Shown piece after piece: positions 17,824 to 24,736 of a stretch of 59,798 nt of DNA. Position 1 is the first letter of the stretch. Every line of letters begins with the position of its first letter. Position numbers and translations under genes: made by a program. Below the pieces are notes generated by a model. The model was given only the letters and a program-made list of their open reading frames with translations, had not been told where the DNA came from and did no database searches. Origin of the DNA: an uncultured Eggerthella sp. (GTDB taxonomy: Bacteria > Actinomycetota > Coriobacteriia > Coriobacteriales > Eggerthellaceae); contig CALLDI010000006.1 of NCBI GenBank assembly GCA_937998355.1, positions 1-59,798 of the forward strand, in the 5' to 3' direction.

Positions 17824-18735
17824 CTAAGCCTCGTCGAGCGATTCGAGCGCAGAACAGAAGGCGTCGAGCAACACGATAGCGTAGTGCTGCGCCGAGCGCG
17901 CCTCGCCCGCCTCCATCCAGCTTTCGGCAGGAAGATGGACCGCGATGCGCGACGGATCGTGCCGGGCGGCGCTTTGGAGCGCTTGTTGCAAGCGGATCGC
18001 CAACGATTCATCCGGATCGTATTCGACCACGGGCACGACGCTTGCCGGCTGCTCGTCGCCCACCAGGATCTGAACGAAGACCGTCTGGCTTTCAGGCTCG
18101 ACCAACAGCGATTCAGCACTGGAGACCTTAGAATTAGGATTGGTGGCACGCGAGAGGTTCGACATGCGCGCAGCGACCGAACGCGTGAAGGGCGTGGTTC
18201 CGAACAGGCAGAGCATGTTGGTCTCGAGCACTTCAGCGGCGCGAGCGAACCCGAAATGCGGGATCGGACTGAACGAACTGTTACCCTCCCAAGAATGGCG
18301 CAGGTTCATGAGCGCCTTGAACGTGAACGCGCCTGCGATGCCATCGGCAGGAAGACCTAGGTTCAGCTGGAACTTACGCAGCGCCTCTTCGGTATGCGGA
18401 CCGAACAAACCATCGTTTCCGCCAGTTGCGAACCCGAGCGCCGAGAGCGCGCTCTGCAGCACGCGCACGTCCTTGCCATGGAAGAACGGCAAGCGCAGAT
18501 ACAGCACGCGATCGCCCAGTTCATAAGATTCATCGACGAGCTTCGACCAGGTCTTCTGGTCGACGTTGCCATCCGTAGTGAGTTGGAAATCGCGACAGAA
18601 AGCCTTCACCGCATCGACCGTCACGTTCTCATAGATGCCGTCGATGGCACCTTGCGGCAGATAACCCAGCTGCGCCAAACGACGCTGCAGGTCTTCGACC
18701 GCTGCACCTTGTTCATGTATCTCGATGATGTTCAT
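17824..18735 (-). CDS. peptidoglycan-binding protein with two PG_binding_1 domains
   Basis: A 303-residue protein whose first about 150 residues hold two PG_binding_1 repeats (QRRLAQLGYLPQGAIDGIYE and LQSALSALGFATGGNDGLFG). The layout recalls actinobacterial CwlM-type proteins, which carry two such domains before an amidase_3 domain. Here the remaining about 150 residues show neither the VxLDPGH nor the later Glu motif of that amidase, so a regulatory or degenerate role is more likely than hydrolysis. There is no signal peptide, suggesting a cytoplasmic protein. It is 16 bases downstream of the polyprenyl synthase and may be cotranscribed with it. Confidence 0.75.
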   Translation of the reverse strand: MNIIEIHEQGAAVEDLQRRLAQLGYLPQGAIDGIYENVTVDAVKAFCRDFQLTTDGNVDQKTWSKLVDESYELGDRVLYLRLPFFHGKDVRVLQSALSALGFATGGNDGLFGPHTEEALRKFQLNLGLPADGIAGAFTFKALMNLRHSWEGNSSFSPIPHFGFARAAEVLETNMLCLFGTTPFTRSVAARMSNLSRATNPNSKVSSAESLLVEPESQTVFVQILVGDEQPASVVPVVEYDPDESLAIRLQQALQSAARHDPSRIAVHLPAESWMEAGEARSAQHYAIVLLDAFCSALESLDEA

Positions 18736-18751
18736 TGAAGCGCCGATCCTT

Positions 18752-19861
18752 CTACTGAAGACGCTCGACGAACCAGTCGGCCATCGATTCGAGCAGGTCG
18801 CGCGAGATGGACGGTTCGACCACCGCGAGCAAGCGCTCCTTCGCGCCCTGCACCAAGCCTTCGGCGTATTCGCGCGCGTACTGGATGCTGCCGGCTTCTT
18901 CCATGATGATCACCGCTTCGGCGAGCAGCGCCGGATCCTTCGTGCGCGCCGAGAGGATCTCAATGAGACGGTCGCGATCGGATGAATGCGTGAGCGCATG
19001 CACGACGATGAGCGTGCGCTTGCCTTCCGTGATGTCGTTGCGGAAATCCTTCTTGGTCTGCTCTTCCGTGCCGACCAGATTCAGCACGTCGTCCTGGATC
19101 TGGAACGCGAGACCCGTATCGAGGCCGAACTGACGCAGGCCTTCGATCTGCTCTTCGCTGCCGCCGCCCACGATCGCGCCGACCGCCAGCGGCACCGCGC
19201 CCGAATAATGCGCGGTCTTGTGGATGGCCATGGTGAAGTAGTCTTCCAGCGCCAGGTCGTAGCGACCGTCCTTCGCCCACCCGATGTCGAGCGCCTGGCC
19301 TTCCACGGTGTACTGCGCCATCGAAACGAGCTCGAGCGCGACGCGCACCTTGGTGGCGTCGTCGAGCAGCGGATCGCGCATGACGATGCCGTTCACGATC
19401 GAAAGCGCCAGATCGCCCGCGTTGATGGCGAGCCCTTCCCCAATGCGCAGATGCATGCAGGGTTCACCGCGACGAAGCTCGGCTTCATCGGCGATGTCGT
19501 CATGGATGAGCGCAGCAGTGTGGAAGTGCTCGATAGCGGCCGCGGAAGAGAATGCGCGACGATGATCGCCCCCCACCGCGTGCGCCGCAGCGACGCAGAT
19601 GAGCGGGCGATGGCGCTTGCCACCGTTCTCGGAATACTGCATGAGCGGGCCGTAGAGATAGCGCTCCATATCGGGATGCGTCCCGACCGGGATGAGCGCG
19701 TTTATGACCTGACCAGCAAGATCGGCGTATTCGTTCAGGAACTGCTCGAAGATCTGCGTATCGCCTGCACCTTCTGCCGGAGCGAGCTGCTTAGCGTGTT
19801 CGAACATCTCAACGATCTCTTGCGAGTTCAACAACTGATCGACGGTGGCTGCCTGAGACAT
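18752..19861 (-). CDS. polyprenyl diphosphate synthase
   Basis: A 369-residue trans-isoprenyl diphosphate synthase that condenses isopentenyl diphosphate with allylic diphosphates. The first Asp-rich motif is LIHDDIADEAELRRG and the second FQIQDDVLNLVG. GGKRHRPL before them is the usual IPP-binding stretch. It is about 40-50 residues longer than a short-chain farnesyl synthase because of an N-terminal extension. Product length cannot be read reliably; quinone side-chain or C20 products are both possible. It sits upstream of the peptidoglycan-binding protein gene and downstream of tRNA-Leu. Confidence 0.9.
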   Translation of the reverse strand: MSQAATVDQLLNSQEIVEMFEHAKQLAPAEGAGDTQIFEQFLNEYADLAGQVINALIPVGTHPDMERYLYGPLMQYSENGGKRHRPLICVAAAHAVGGDHRRAFSSAAAIEHFHTAALIHDDIADEAELRRGEPCMHLRIGEGLAINAGDLALSIVNGIVMRDPLLDDATKVRVALELVSMAQYTVEGQALDIGWAKDGRYDLALEDYFTMAIHKTAHYSGAVPLAVGAIVGGGSEEQIEGLRQFGLDTGLAFQIQDDVLNLVGTEEQTKKDFRNDITEGKRTLIVVHALTHSSDRDRLIEILSARTKDPALLAEAVIIMEEAGSIQYAREYAEGLVQGAKERLLAVVEPSISRDLLESMADWFVERLQ

Positions 19862-19964
19862 AGAGCCTTACTTTCCTTGCATGGTCGTGTGCGAATAACG
19901 TGTTCGTGCAAGACGCTCTGCCGGCCTTCGCATCGCATCCGAAAGGATGCCGAGACCGCAGAAC

Positions 19965-20049
19965 TGGTAGGAGCGGTGGGACTCGAACCCACAAGCCCTA
20001 GGGCGGCGGATTTTAAGTCCGCTGCGTATGCCAATTCCGCCACGCTCCC
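19965..20049 (-). tRNA. tRNA-Leu (UAA)
   Basis: On the minus strand the 85-nt sequence folds as a class II tRNA. It has an acceptor stem GGGAGCG / CGCTCCT, a Leu-type D arm (GTGGCGGAATTGGCA), an anticodon stem GCGGA / TCCGC enclosing CTTAAAA, a long variable arm and a T arm with GGTTCGAGTCCC. The anticodon is TAA, so leucine. The CCA end is encoded. Confidence 0.95.
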
Positions 20050-20068
20050 GTTCGCGTCAAGCTTTTTC

Positions 20069-20074
20069 ATCATA
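20069..20074 (-). promoter_or_regulatory. extended -10 of the tRNA-Leu promoter
   Basis: TTGCTATGAT on the minus strand gives a TGnTATGAT extended -10 element about 20 bases before the tRNA 5' end. No convincing -35 hexamer is seen. Confidence 0.45.
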
Positions 20075-20134
20075 GCAAAAGATGCACTCCACGAGCACGT
20101 ATCTTCGAGGAATTACGGCGCGCGGGATGCGAGG

Positions 20135-21181
20135 TTAGAACAGCAAGAAGAGCTTGGCTAGAAGAAAGCCGATCAGGCCGCAACCAGGGAACGTGAGGAT
20201 CCATGTCAAGACCATGTTGCCCGCCATGCTCCAACGCACCGCGCGAATGCGCCTCGAGGCGCCCACACCCATGATGGCGGTGGTGGCGGTATGCGTGGTG
20301 GAGACCGGAAGGCCCGTGAACGTCGCGAGCGCGAGGCAGGCGAACGTGGTGGTGCTGGCCGAGAAGCCCTGATACGGTTCGAGCTTAGCCATATCCATGC
20401 CCACCGACTTGATGATCTTCTTGCCGCCGACCGCGGTGCCAAGGCCCATGGCGAGCGCACACAAGATGATGAGCCACAGCGGGAATACCACATTCGAGGT
20501 GTCCATGCTGCCCATGGCGAGCATGATGCCGAGCATACTGATGGAAAGGAACTTCTGGCCGTCCTGTGCGCCGTGCATGACAGCAACGCCGGCGCCCGTG
20601 AAGATCTGCGCGACGCGCCATTTGTTCTGCAGCGCGCGACGATCGGCGTTCCTGAACAGTTTCTCGAGCAACTTCGTGAACAACCAGCCGCCACCGAAAC
20701 CACACACGGTCGAGACGACCAGACCGTAGATGACCTTCATCCATTCAGCGCCGTTCACGCCCGCAAGGCCGCCCTGCAGCGCGATGGCAGCACCCGTGAG
20801 GCCTGCGATGAGCGAGTGACTCTGAGAGGATGGGATGCCGAAGAACCAGGTGACCACGCCCCACACGATAATGGCGACCATGGCCGCCGCTAACGCGAGC
20901 AACGCATGATGCGCGTTCCCTCCGAAATCGACCATGTTGAAGATGGTCTGCGCGACCGCGGAAGAGAGCGCGGTGATGAGCACCAGACCGACGAAATTGC
21001 AGATGGCAGCCATGATGATGGCCGGGCCAGGAGCGAGCGAGCGCGTCGAGACCGCAGGCGCGATGGCGTTAGGAGCGTCGGTCGCACCGTTGACGACGGT
21101 GGCGCCGAGCGTGAGCACGAGGATGACGAGAAGCACCGGGTTGGATCCGAGCATCGATAAGAAAGTTCCTAGATCAAGCAC
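20135..21181 (-). CDS. pit: inorganic phosphate transporter, PiT family
   Basis: A 348-residue membrane protein with about ten hydrophobic segments. It carries the duplicated PiT signature: GATDAPNAIAPAVSTRSL near the N-terminus and VMHGAQDGQKFLSISMLG in the second half. PiT proteins bring phosphate in with H+ or Na+. It starts with GTG after GGAAGG. The usual DUF47 partner is encoded separately at 7512-8144. The divergence of functions around it (tRNA-Leu, ppx) gives no operon clue, although the neighbouring Ppx/GppA phosphatase also concerns polyphosphate or alarmones. Confidence 0.93.
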   Translation of the reverse strand: MLDLGTFLSMLGSNPVLLVILVLTLGATVVNGATDAPNAIAPAVSTRSLAPGPAIIMAAICNFVGLVLITALSSAVAQTIFNMVDFGGNAHHALLALAAAMVAIIVWGVVTWFFGIPSSQSHSLIAGLTGAAIALQGGLAGVNGAEWMKVIYGLVVSTVCGFGGGWLFTKLLEKLFRNADRRALQNKWRVAQIFTGAGVAVMHGAQDGQKFLSISMLGIMLAMGSMDTSNVVFPLWLIILCALAMGLGTAVGGKKIIKSVGMDMAKLEPYQGFSASTTTFACLALATFTGLPVSTTHTATTAIMGVGASRRIRAVRWSMAGNMVLTWILTFPGCGLIGFLLAKLFLLF

Positions 21182-21258
21182 CTATGCTGCCTTCCGTCAT
21201 TACACAACGCCTGATATTCTAACGCACTTCAAGCGCGGGGATGCGCGCGGCGACACAA

Positions 21259-22200
21259 CTATGCATGAATCTTTTCGCTCTCGGTCAAGATGATGCCTTG
21301 CAGGATGTCGGATTCGCTGACCGTGAACGAGGTGTGTCCCAGCACCTGGAGGACGCACTGCAAGATGAGCATGCCCGCCACGATGACGCTCGCGCGCTTC
21401 GGTTCGAGTCCGACCACGCCCTTGCGCTCCTCTTCGGTCATGCCCGCGAGCAGACGCAGGACCGCATCGAGCGTCGCGTCGGGCACGACGGTCTTGTGCA
21501 CGCGCGCAGAATCGTAGGTCTCCATGGCAAGATCGACCGACACCACGCTGGTGGCCGTGCCCGCCACCGCGACGACGCGTTGGACGGGATGCTGCTCGAT
21601 CTGGCTCGCGAGCAGCTCCGAGAACGACTCGAGCAGGTAGGCGCGTGCCGCTGCCAGCTCTTCAGCCGTTGGCGGGTCGTGATGGATGAACATCTCGGTG
21701 ATGCGCCTGCAGCCGATGTCGAAGGAATGCGCGAACTCCACACCGTTTCGCGCGGTGCCGAAGATGACCTCGGTCGAGCCGCCGCCCACATCCACGACCG
21801 CGATGCGCTCGTCGGGAAATTCAGAGGACGCGCCGCGAAATGACAGGTCGGCCTCGAGCTCGCCCGGGATGATATTCAGCGCCACGCCGCATTCAGCGAG
21901 CTTGGACACTAATTCGTCGGAATTCTTCGCATCGCGGGCTGCGCTGGTAGCGACCGCGGTGATAGGTATGGCATCGAGGCCTTCTTCGCGCGCAACAGCA
22001 TCGCAGAGTGCCTTGTAATCTGCGATGCACGAGACGACGCGCTCGATAGCATCGGGACGCAACATGCCCGTCTGCGAAACGCCGATGCCGAGGTTCGTGA
22101 TGCGGCATTCGCGCACGAGCTCACGCTCGATGCGACCGTTCACCTGCGCGATGAAGAGACGACAGGTGACCGTTCCGATATCGATGGCAGCAGAGATCAT
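21259..22200 (-). CDS. Ppx/GppA exopolyphosphatase family protein
   Basis: A 313-residue ASKHA-fold phosphatase of the Ppx/GppA family, in the short two-domain form. It has the phosphate-1 segment AAIDIGTVTCRLF, the ATSAARDAKN region and the VVDVGGGSTEVIFG phosphate-2 loop with the family's GGGSTE. AVAGTATS follows later. Members hydrolyse polyphosphate or convert pppGpp to ppGpp. Short actinobacterial members often act on polyphosphate, but the substrate cannot be decided here. It follows the DivIC-like gene by 63 bases on the same strand. In Actinobacteria a DivIC/FtsB-ppx pair is commonly seen near eno, which is not in this window. Confidence 0.93.
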   Translation of the reverse strand: MISAAIDIGTVTCRLFIAQVNGRIERELVRECRITNLGIGVSQTGMLRPDAIERVVSCIADYKALCDAVAREEGLDAIPITAVATSAARDAKNSDELVSKLAECGVALNIIPGELEADLSFRGASSEFPDERIAVVDVGGGSTEVIFGTARNGVEFAHSFDIGCRRITEMFIHHDPPTAEELAAARAYLLESFSELLASQIEQHPVQRVVAVAGTATSVVSVDLAMETYDSARVHKTVVPDATLDAVLRLLAGMTEEERKGVVGLEPKRASVIVAGMLILQCVLQVLGHTSFTVSESDILQGIILTESEKIHA

Positions 22201-22263
22201 GCGAAGCCTTTCGCGAAAAAGAGGTGAGATGGAAGCGCGAGCACAGGGCTCGCAAGAAGAAGT

Positions 22264-23436
22264 TTAGGCTTTGTTATAGCCGAACACAACATCGAGCACG
22301 GGCGAATACCACGTTGCTGGCGTCGGCACGGAATTGGAGAGGTCGGACGTGACCGAGCCCTTCACCGCCGTTGCGTCGCGCGCTTCGAGACCCTCGACCG
22401 CGACCACCTGCTCGCCCGATTTCACCCAACCAAGCTCCTGACGAACGTATTCCTCGAGACCTTCCTTAGTGTTCAAGTATTCGACCTCGGACTTCAGGGT
22501 CGAATAGTAATCGGCCACCACTTCGTATTCCGCCTCGAGCTGCTGCTGCTGGCGGATCTCTTGATAGTAGTTCGCGACGGGCTGGTAGAGCAGCACGACC
22601 GCGAGCACGAGCGTCGCGCACGAGATGAGCGCGCGGGACGAGAAGCGATCCGAGCGAGGATCGAAGAACGAGAAGATGCCTGCGATGCGGCTCAAGATGC
22701 CGCCTTTGCGCTTGGTGTTCGAGGGGCTGCTCTGCATGCGCGAGGAGCGCTTGTGGGTCTTACCCATCTTCATCTCGTAGAGCGCGGGGCGACTGCTTTG
22801 CTCGGGACCGGGCTTCACCGGTTCGTCCGAGCCGAACGCCTTGTTGAACTGGCGTTCCGCCTTCGCAGCACGCACGCGATGCACGAGCGACTTCTTCTCG
22901 CGCTTGGTCTCTTCGGCCTCGCGCTGCTGAAGTTCGCGTTCGCGAAGCTTGGGATCGATGAGCGCTTCCCTATCCTGTTGCTGCATGACGTTCGTTGCCG
23001 CTGTGCGCTGCGCAGCCTGAGAAGCCTTCGCAACATGCGAACGTGCCGGTCGAGCTACCTGCTGCGGGATGCCACCGGTGGCGTTCGGGCGCACCGGGCG
23101 GTGCGGAGCCGTCGGATTCGAGACGCGACGAGGCATTACGCCTGCAGGACGACGCGCGGGCATGCTGGCAGGATGTGCCGTAGCGCTCGTCGAACGCGCC
23201 TGACCACCAGGAACATGAGTGCGCGGAGCGGTATGGTACGAGCCGCTGCGAGCCGTAGCCGTGAACGACTGCTCGAACGACGGATCGTACGTTAAACGTT
23301 GTGGTTGTTGGGGTGAGTGGACGTTCGCACGCGTTTGCTGCTGCGCCGAACGGGCGTGAGCCGACCGACGATTCGAAGACACCGAGCCGCGAGCGCGCGC
23401 CTCGTCAAAAGAAAGAATATTCTCGTGCCTGGTCAA
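22264..23436 (-). CDS. FtsB/DivIC-like septum formation initiator with long basic N-terminus
   Basis: A 390-residue protein with a single membrane helix at about 268-285 followed by a short coiled-coil-type extracytoplasmic part (YYQEIRQQQQLEAEYEVVADY, then LEEYVRQELGWVKSGEQVV). That matches the FtsB/DivIC family of divisome proteins. The N-terminal about 260 residues are low-complexity, rich in Arg, Ala, Pro, Gln and Ser, with a charged EREL-QQREAEETKREKKS segment. They would lie in the cytoplasm and are probably disordered. Typical FtsB/DivIC proteins are only 100-150 residues. The start appears to be TTG at 23436 with GAGG upstream. It is paired with the Ppx/GppA gene. Confidence 0.8.
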   Translation of the reverse strand: MTRHENILSFDEARARGSVSSNRRSAHARSAQQQTRANVHSPQQPQRLTYDPSFEQSFTATARSGSYHTAPRTHVPGGQARSTSATAHPASMPARRPAGVMPRRVSNPTAPHRPVRPNATGGIPQQVARPARSHVAKASQAAQRTAATNVMQQQDREALIDPKLRERELQQREAEETKREKKSLVHRVRAAKAERQFNKAFGSDEPVKPGPEQSSRPALYEMKMGKTHKRSSRMQSSPSNTKRKGGILSRIAGIFSFFDPRSDRFSSRALISCATLVLAVVLLYQPVANYYQEIRQQQQLEAEYEVVADYYSTLKSEVEYLNTKEGLEEYVRQELGWVKSGEQVVAVEGLEARDATAVKGSVTSDLSNSVPTPATWYSPVLDVVFGYNKA

Positions 23437-23500
23437 AGCTCAACCTCTTGCATTGTAGTTCGTTTAAAGTTCAGTTAATGCAATACCTTGTAACTATAGC

Positions 23501-23599
23501 ACAAGACCAGGCCTTTTGTAAGTACCTGGTCTTGTAAAGGAGAAGGTTTCATCAGAATCTCTGCGAAACCTTCTGGGAGTTCAGCGGAGCAGCGACCGC
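23501..23599. repeat. two hairpins and a fragment of the structured repeat after yebC
   Basis: Between the yebC stop and the DivIC-like gene lie two perfect hairpins. One is an 11-bp ACAAGACCAGG stem (23501-23511 / 23525-23535) and the other a 10-bp AGAAGGTTTC stem (23541-23550 / 23565-23574). Next comes GAGCAGCGACCGC (23587-23599), identical to 4966-4978 in element A. The outer inverted repeat is not found, so this looks like a partial or decayed copy. One of the hairpins may also end the yebC transcript, although no U-tract is obvious. Confidence 0.5.
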
Positions 23600-23617
23600 G
23601 TCGCTTCGCGCGAGCGC

Positions 23618-24415
23618 TTATTCGTCGAGCGCAGCTGCGATCTCGTCGGTGATGTCCATCGTATGATAGACGTTCTGAAGATCTTCCAGTTCCTCGAGCT
23701 TATCGATGAGGCGCATGACCTTCTTCGCGTCGGTGACGGAGACCTGCGTAGGCGTGGTGGGCTCCATGATGAATTCAGCGCCCTTGGTCACGACACCCTG
23801 TTCTTCGATGGACTTCTTCACTGCCATGAGATCGCTGGGTGCGGTGTAGACGATCCATTCTTCATCGGCATCTTCGTAATCGTCGCCGCCAGCTTCTGCC
23901 ACGACCATCATGAATTCGTCTTCGTCGCCCGCAGCACCGTTGGCGATCATGCCTTCCTTCTTGCCGCCTTCGATCTCCTTCTCGATGAAGATCTGGCCCT
24001 TGCGCTCGAACTGGAACGCGACGGAACCGCTGGTGCCAAGATTGCCGTTAGCGTGAGAGAACGCGGAACGAACGTCGGCAGCGGTGCGGTTGCGGTTATC
24101 GGTGAGCGCCTCGCAGTAGACCGCGACGCCCGCCGGACCATAGCCTTCGTAGATGACCGACTCGTAGTTCGCGGCATCCTTGCCAGTACCGAACGCCTTG
24201 TCGATTGCGGTCTTGATCTTATCCTTAGGAAGCGAGTAGCTCTTCGCCTTATCGATGGCCGCAGCCAGAGAAGCGTTGTTGTCGGGGTTCGGGTCGCCGC
24301 CTTCTTTCGCCGCAACGGTGATGTTACGAGAAAGCTTGGAGAACAATGCCGAACGCTTCGCGTCCTGGGCGGCTTTACGATGCTTCGTAGTAGCCCATTT
24401 TGAGTGGCCTGACAT
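23618..24415 (-). CDS. YebC/PmpR family protein
   Basis: A 265-residue YebC/TACO1-type protein with the family opening MSGHSKWATTKHRKAAQDAKR, LPKDKIKTAIDKAFG, and YEGYGPAGVAVYCEALTDNRNRT. Family members have been described as transcriptional regulators and, more recently, as factors that help ribosomes pass proline-rich stretches. The protein is about 15-20 residues longer than usual because of an acidic insert (VVAEAGGDDYEDADEEW). In many bacteria yebC sits beside ruvC; that is not the case here. It stands divergent from the MFS-CBS gene. Confidence 0.95.
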   Translation of the reverse strand: MSGHSKWATTKHRKAAQDAKRSALFSKLSRNITVAAKEGGDPNPDNNASLAAAIDKAKSYSLPKDKIKTAIDKAFGTGKDAANYESVIYEGYGPAGVAVYCEALTDNRNRTAADVRSAFSHANGNLGTSGSVAFQFERKGQIFIEKEIEGGKKEGMIANGAAGDEDEFMMVVAEAGGDDYEDADEEWIVYTAPSDLMAVKKSIEEQGVVTKGAEFIMEPTTPTQVSVTDAKKVMRLIDKLEELEDLQNVYHTMDITDEIAAALDE

Positions 24416-24518
24416 ACGCGCCTACCTTCCTTGAATTGCTTGATTCGTGCATATGAGTGCTTTGTTAGTCTATCACCATTCACGGATTAAGTGCATGAAA
24501 TCGCAGAATGATTCGTTG

Positions 24519-24736
24519 TAGAATCGGAGAGCAATCGAATAAGCAACTGTAAACGACACATGTAGCGTCCACGCGATGCGTAAATCTGATCACGGCACAG
24601 AAGAAGTTCGAGGCGGCCTCCCTAAGAAGTGCGCTTCGGAAGCCCTGATCAGACACGCGAAAGCGGGGCGCTTCTTCTTGTGCCCAGGACCAGCTTCCCC
24701 ATCGCCCGCAGCGCTACGAGAAAGAGAGGAAGCTTG
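24519..24736 (+). promoter_or_regulatory. promoter and long structured leader of the MFS-CBS gene
   Basis: A TTGTAGAAT extended -10 (TAGAAT at 24519-24524) is followed by about 205 untranslated bases. An 8-bp stem (TCTGATCA 24585-24592 with TGATCAGA 24646-24653) encloses GGCACAGAAGAAG (24594-24606). That strand can instead pair with CTTCTTCTTGTGCC (24671-24684), with one base bulged. The two pairings cannot coexist. Such a switch in front of an efflux-type gene suggests a riboswitch or attenuator. It does not match any riboswitch consensus I know. Confidence 0.5.
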
